DNA from: Flavobacteriaceae bacterium YJPT1-3
Lineage (GTDB): Bacteria; Bacteroidota; Bacteroidia; Flavobacteriales; Flavobacteriaceae
Direction of reading: 5' to 3'
Assembly: GCA_029866965.1 (NCBI GenBank)
Contig: CP123444.1
Coordinates: 971,501 to 1,035,500, forward strand
DNA length: 64,000 nt
In this document: in pieces, positions 61,403 to 64,000 of the stretch
Layout: every line of letters begins with the position of its first letter
How positions within the stretch are numbered: position 1 is the stretch's first letter
Notes under the pieces: model-generated
What the model saw: the letters and a program-made list of their open reading frames with translations, nothing else
The model's database searches: none
What the model was told of the DNA's origin: nothing
Position numbers and translations under genes: made by a program

Positions 61403-62074
61403 CTACATGATTTTCACCCGACCTCCAAAAACACGGTCTTTGATCACCTGGTCTGGATTTCCATAAACATAGACATCACCACCGGCTCGAATTTTTATAT
61501 TCGCTATTTCAGAAGCAAAAAGAGAAACGTCACCACCAGCCTGAACTTTAACATTGGACGTTTTAGTCTCTAGCGATCGGCCTTCATATATACCTCCAGT
61601 ATTCACCTTGACATTCTGTGTGTCGGAGCGACCGGATATTTCAAGAATTCCCCCGGTCACTGCTCGTAAATTGGCCTCTTTAACCTGTAAACCTGCAGTA
61701 ATACGGGCGCCTTCCTGAACGCGTAATTCTATACGATCCTGCTCCAGTAATTCATTCGTAGTAATTACAGCACCCTCATTACCGTCTATGATTGCTATTT
61801 CCGTATAATGAACATGAATAAAAGTGCGGTTGCCGTCAAAAATTTTTTCGAAGTCCATACGGATCTTTAAAACGCCATCTTTGTTGATAACCACTACGTC
61901 TTCCGCATCCTCACCGGAAATGACGACTTTATTTGTTTCGCTCTTTACCAAATTGATCACCACGCGGTCAAAGGCTTTTACTGTCGTGAAATCGTCTAGC
62001 TGTCGAGTAATCGGATTTTGCGCAAAAAGAGCTGTAGTTAGGGTCAGAATAAAAAGGGTACAGATAGTTTTCAT
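61403..62074 (-). CDS. DUF2807 (GIN domain) exported protein
   Basis: 223 residues. A signal peptide (MKTICTLFILTLTTALFAQN) is followed by the head domain FTTVKAFDRVVINLVKSETN and a beta-helix of repeats such as VKVNTGGIYEGRSLETKTSN and VKVQAGGDVSLFASEIANIK. This is the GIN/DUF2807 family, widespread in Bacteroidota and thought to be adhesive or surface-associated. It lies 39 bp after the ribonuclease R stop. Confidence 0.87.
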   Translation of the reverse strand: MKTICTLFILTLTTALFAQNPITRQLDDFTTVKAFDRVVINLVKSETNKVVISGEDAEDVVVINKDGVLKIRMDFEKIFDGNRTFIHVHYTEIAIIDGNEGAVITTNELLEQDRIELRVQEGARITAGLQVKEANLRAVTGGILEISGRSDTQNVKVNTGGIYEGRSLETKTSNVKVQAGGDVSLFASEIANIKIRAGGDVYVYGNPDQVIKDRVFGGRVKIM

Positions 62075-62113
62075 GATGTGGTTTTTATCAAAGACCTCCT
62101 GCTGTGACCTTTG

Positions 62114-64000
62114 TTACGCTTTTGCCCTGGAATGTTTCTTTTTTCGGTCTGCCACGGTCTCAATCAAGGTGAAATCCAAATGCTTTTTCACCAGGTCAGC
62201 TTCTTTTACTTTCACATAAACCTCATCGCCTAAGGTGATGGTATGTCCGGTTTTCCGACCCACCACAGCATAACTCTGTTGATCAAAATCATAATGATCT
62301 CCTTTCAGATCTCTTAACCGTACCATGCCTTCACATTTATTCTCTACAATCTCTACATAAATACCCCACTCCGTTACACCGGAAATCACGCCCAGAAATT
62401 CTTCATCCTTGTGATCCTGCATAAATTTGATCTGCATATACTTGATCGAATCGCGTTCGGCGCTGGTAGCCAGTTGTTCCATTTGACTGCTGTGCCCACA
62501 TTTCGCTTCGTATTCAGATTCACTGGCCGATTTACCCTGATCCAAATAATGCTGAAGCAAACGGTGAACCATCACGTCAGGATAGCGACGGATGGGTGAG
62601 GTAAAATGCGTATAGTAGTCGAAAGCCAATCCGTAGTGACCAATATTTTCAGTCGTGTAAACTGCTTTACTCATGGTGCGTATCGCTAGCGTATCGACCA
62701 GATTTTGTTCTTTTTTTCCGTTGACATCCGCCAAAAGCTTATTTAACGATTGAGTGGTACTTCTTCGGTCCTTTAAGTTCAGTTGATAGCCAAACTTGTT
62801 GATTACCGTCTGTAAGGAAGCTAATTTCTCATCGTCCGGCTCGTCGTGTACCCGATAGACAAAGGTATGCTTGGGATCTCTCTTGCCGATAAACTCGGCT
62901 ACTTTGCGATTGGCTAATAGCATGAATTCCTCAATGAGCTTATTGGCATCCTGAGAGGTTTTAAAAAAGACCCCGGTAGGTTCATTATCCTCGTCCAAAT
63001 GAAATTTTACCTCCACCTTATCAAAGGAAATAGCTCCATCTTTCATGCGCTGTCTCCGCATGATCTTGGCCATGCGATTCAATTCCACTATAGCTTCGAC
63101 AATCTGATCATCAGCCTTGTATGCTTTTTCCCTGATGGAGACTTGCTCCGGAATTTGACCTTGTCGAGACTCAATGATATGTTGGGCTTCTTCATATGCA
63201 AAACGAGCATCACTATAAGTCACCGTTCGACCAAACCATTGTTTTTCCACTTTAGTGGTTTCCGGATTGATCTCAAAGACTGCGGAGAAGGTATATTTTT
63301 CTTCCTCTGGCCGTAGGGAACAGGCGTTGTTGGATAATACTTCTGGAAGCATCGGGACGACCCTATCCACCAGGTATACTGAAGTAGCGCGCTCATAAGC
63401 CTCCTCATCCAAAATGGTGTTGGGTTGCACGTAATGGGATACGTCAGCAATATGAATACCTACTTCATAGCGGCCATTGTCTAGTTTTTGAAAACTTAAG
63501 GCATCGTCAAAGTCTTTGGCATCCTTGGGATCGATCGTGAAGGTGAGAATATCGCGCATGTCTCTACGCTTTTTGATCTCTTTTTCCTGGATATCGGTAT
63601 TCAACTGATTGGCAAACTCTTCCACCTCTTTTGGGAATTCATGAGGGAGTCCATATTGAGCCAGAATAGAGTGGATTTCTGTATGATGTTCTCCCGGCTT
63701 TCCAAGCACACGGATTACCTCCCCGACAGGGGAATCGGCCTTGTTGGGCCACTCGATAATTTTCACCACTACTTTATCACCTTGTTGGGCTTTACCGTAG
63801 TTACTTCTGGGAACAAAAATGTCAGTGTACATTTTTCCTCCGGGAATGGTGACAAAGGCGAAATTATCCTGAATATTAATGATCCCTACAAATTCATCGG
63901 TCTTTTGGGTAATGACTTTGGTGATCTCTCCTTCGTGCTTTTGGCTACGGCGCTTTTTATAGATATAGACTTCTACCTCATCGCCATGAAAAGCTCCATT
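62114..64000 (-). CDS. rnr: Ribonuclease R (5' end outside window)
   Basis: 628 codons plus the stop are visible, open to the right edge. The cold-shock domain is partly present (VGIINIQDNFAFVTIPGGKM). The RNB catalytic domain has TIDPKDAKDFDDALSF with the clustered Asp residues, VGIHIADVSHYV, LPEVLSNNACSLRPEE and FTSPIRRYPDVMVHRLLQHY. A C-terminal S1 domain (EEFLGVISGVTEWGIYVEIV) and a Lys-rich tail follow. It degrades structured RNA 3' to 5'. Confidence 0.95.
   Translation of the reverse strand, partial: NGAFHGDEVEVYIYKKRRSQKHEGEITKVITQKTDEFVGIINIQDNFAFVTIPGGKMYTDIFVPRSNYGKAQQGDKVVVKIIEWPNKADSPVGEVIRVLGKPGEHHTEIHSILAQYGLPHEFPKEVEEFANQLNTDIQEKEIKKRRDMRDILTFTIDPKDAKDFDDALSFQKLDNGRYEVGIHIADVSHYVQPNTILDEEAYERATSVYLVDRVVPMLPEVLSNNACSLRPEEEKYTFSAVFEINPETTKVEKQWFGRTVTYSDARFAYEEAQHIIESRQGQIPEQVSIREKAYKADDQIVEAIVELNRMAKIMRRQRMKDGAISFDKVEVKFHLDEDNEPTGVFFKTSQDANKLIEEFMLLANRKVAEFIGKRDPKHTFVYRVHDEPDDEKLASLQTVINKFGYQLNLKDRRSTTQSLNKLLADVNGKKEQNLVDTLAIRTMSKAVYTTENIGHYGLAFDYYTHFTSPIRRYPDVMVHRLLQHYLDQGKSASESEYEAKCGHSSQMEQLATSAERDSIKYMQIKFMQDHKDEEFLGVISGVTEWGIYVEIVENKCEGMVRLRDLKGDHYDFDQQSYAVVGRKTGHTITLGDEVYVKVKEADLVKKHLDFTLIETVADRKKKHSRAKA

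Overview
The window looks like a chromosomal segment of a marine-type Flavobacteriaceae (phylum Bacteroidota). Evidence: a SprE/PorW-like gliding/type IX secretion lipoprotein next to a bactofilin and an ATP synthase operon whose a subunit has a long periplasmic N-terminus; many Bacteroidota-restricted families (DUF4292, DUF4837, DUF4254, DUF4175, DUF5687, DUF6427 and DUF6909-like); promoters of the TAnnTTTG type; and start regions without Shine-Dalgarno sequences. I saw no rRNA, insertion sequence, phage, integrase or CRISPR array. There is one tRNA (Cys).

Layout. 1-4836 (all minus): envelope/housekeeping operon of flippase (frameshifted), dUTPase, sugar nucleotidyltransferase, TPR protein and DUF4292 lipoprotein. 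4933-6840 (minus): alpha/beta hydrolase, ECF sigma factor (frameshifted) and a 4-TM membrane protein. 6962-15752 (minus): sprE-like gene, bactofilin, atpZ-like gene, small membrane protein and atpB-E-F-H-A-G. The beta and epsilon subunit genes are not here. 15753-16070 is the only gene-free stretch over 300 bp and holds a candidate small RNA. 16071-18286: ABC exporter pair. 18380-20395 (plus): ferredoxin-type reductase and a second small ABC pair. 20392-24603: GT9 glycosyltransferase, DUF4254, DUF6427-like, a small membrane protein and purD. 24656-35990: exopolysaccharide/capsule locus with a PaaK/CapK-like ligase, an initiating phosphoglycosyltransferase, UDP-glucuronate decarboxylase, three further glycosyltransferases, two polymerase/ligase-like membrane proteins, a Wzx flippase and a chain-length-type protein. 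35987-43001: a protein with a nucleoside-phosphorylase-like C-terminus, a GH3-family protein, an M23 peptidase, TatA, DUF4837 and a MltD-like lytic transglycosylase. 43100-53336: pgk, holB-like, DoxX-like, Skp-like, methyltransferase, mnmG, ybeY and DUF4175. 53475-64000: gltX, barrel protein, SPFH protein, a YtxH/holin-like cassette, glnS, folB, tRNA-Cys, LysE-like, DUF2807 and ribonuclease R (cut by the window end).

The main non-genic signals are three. First, the 14-bp perfect palindrome GCTTTCGCGAAAGC occurs 12 times (chance expectation far below one), mostly inside genes and almost always in the frame encoding Ala-Phe-Ala-Lys-Ala. Second, two exact parS-like 16-mers in opposite orientation flank mnmG, suggesting an origin-proximal ParB-binding region. 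Third, two neighbouring genes (flippase and sigma factor) are each broken by what looks like a one-base loss in a homopolymer run, either sequencing error or on/off switching. Functions are assigned by motif recognition only; no database search was possible.
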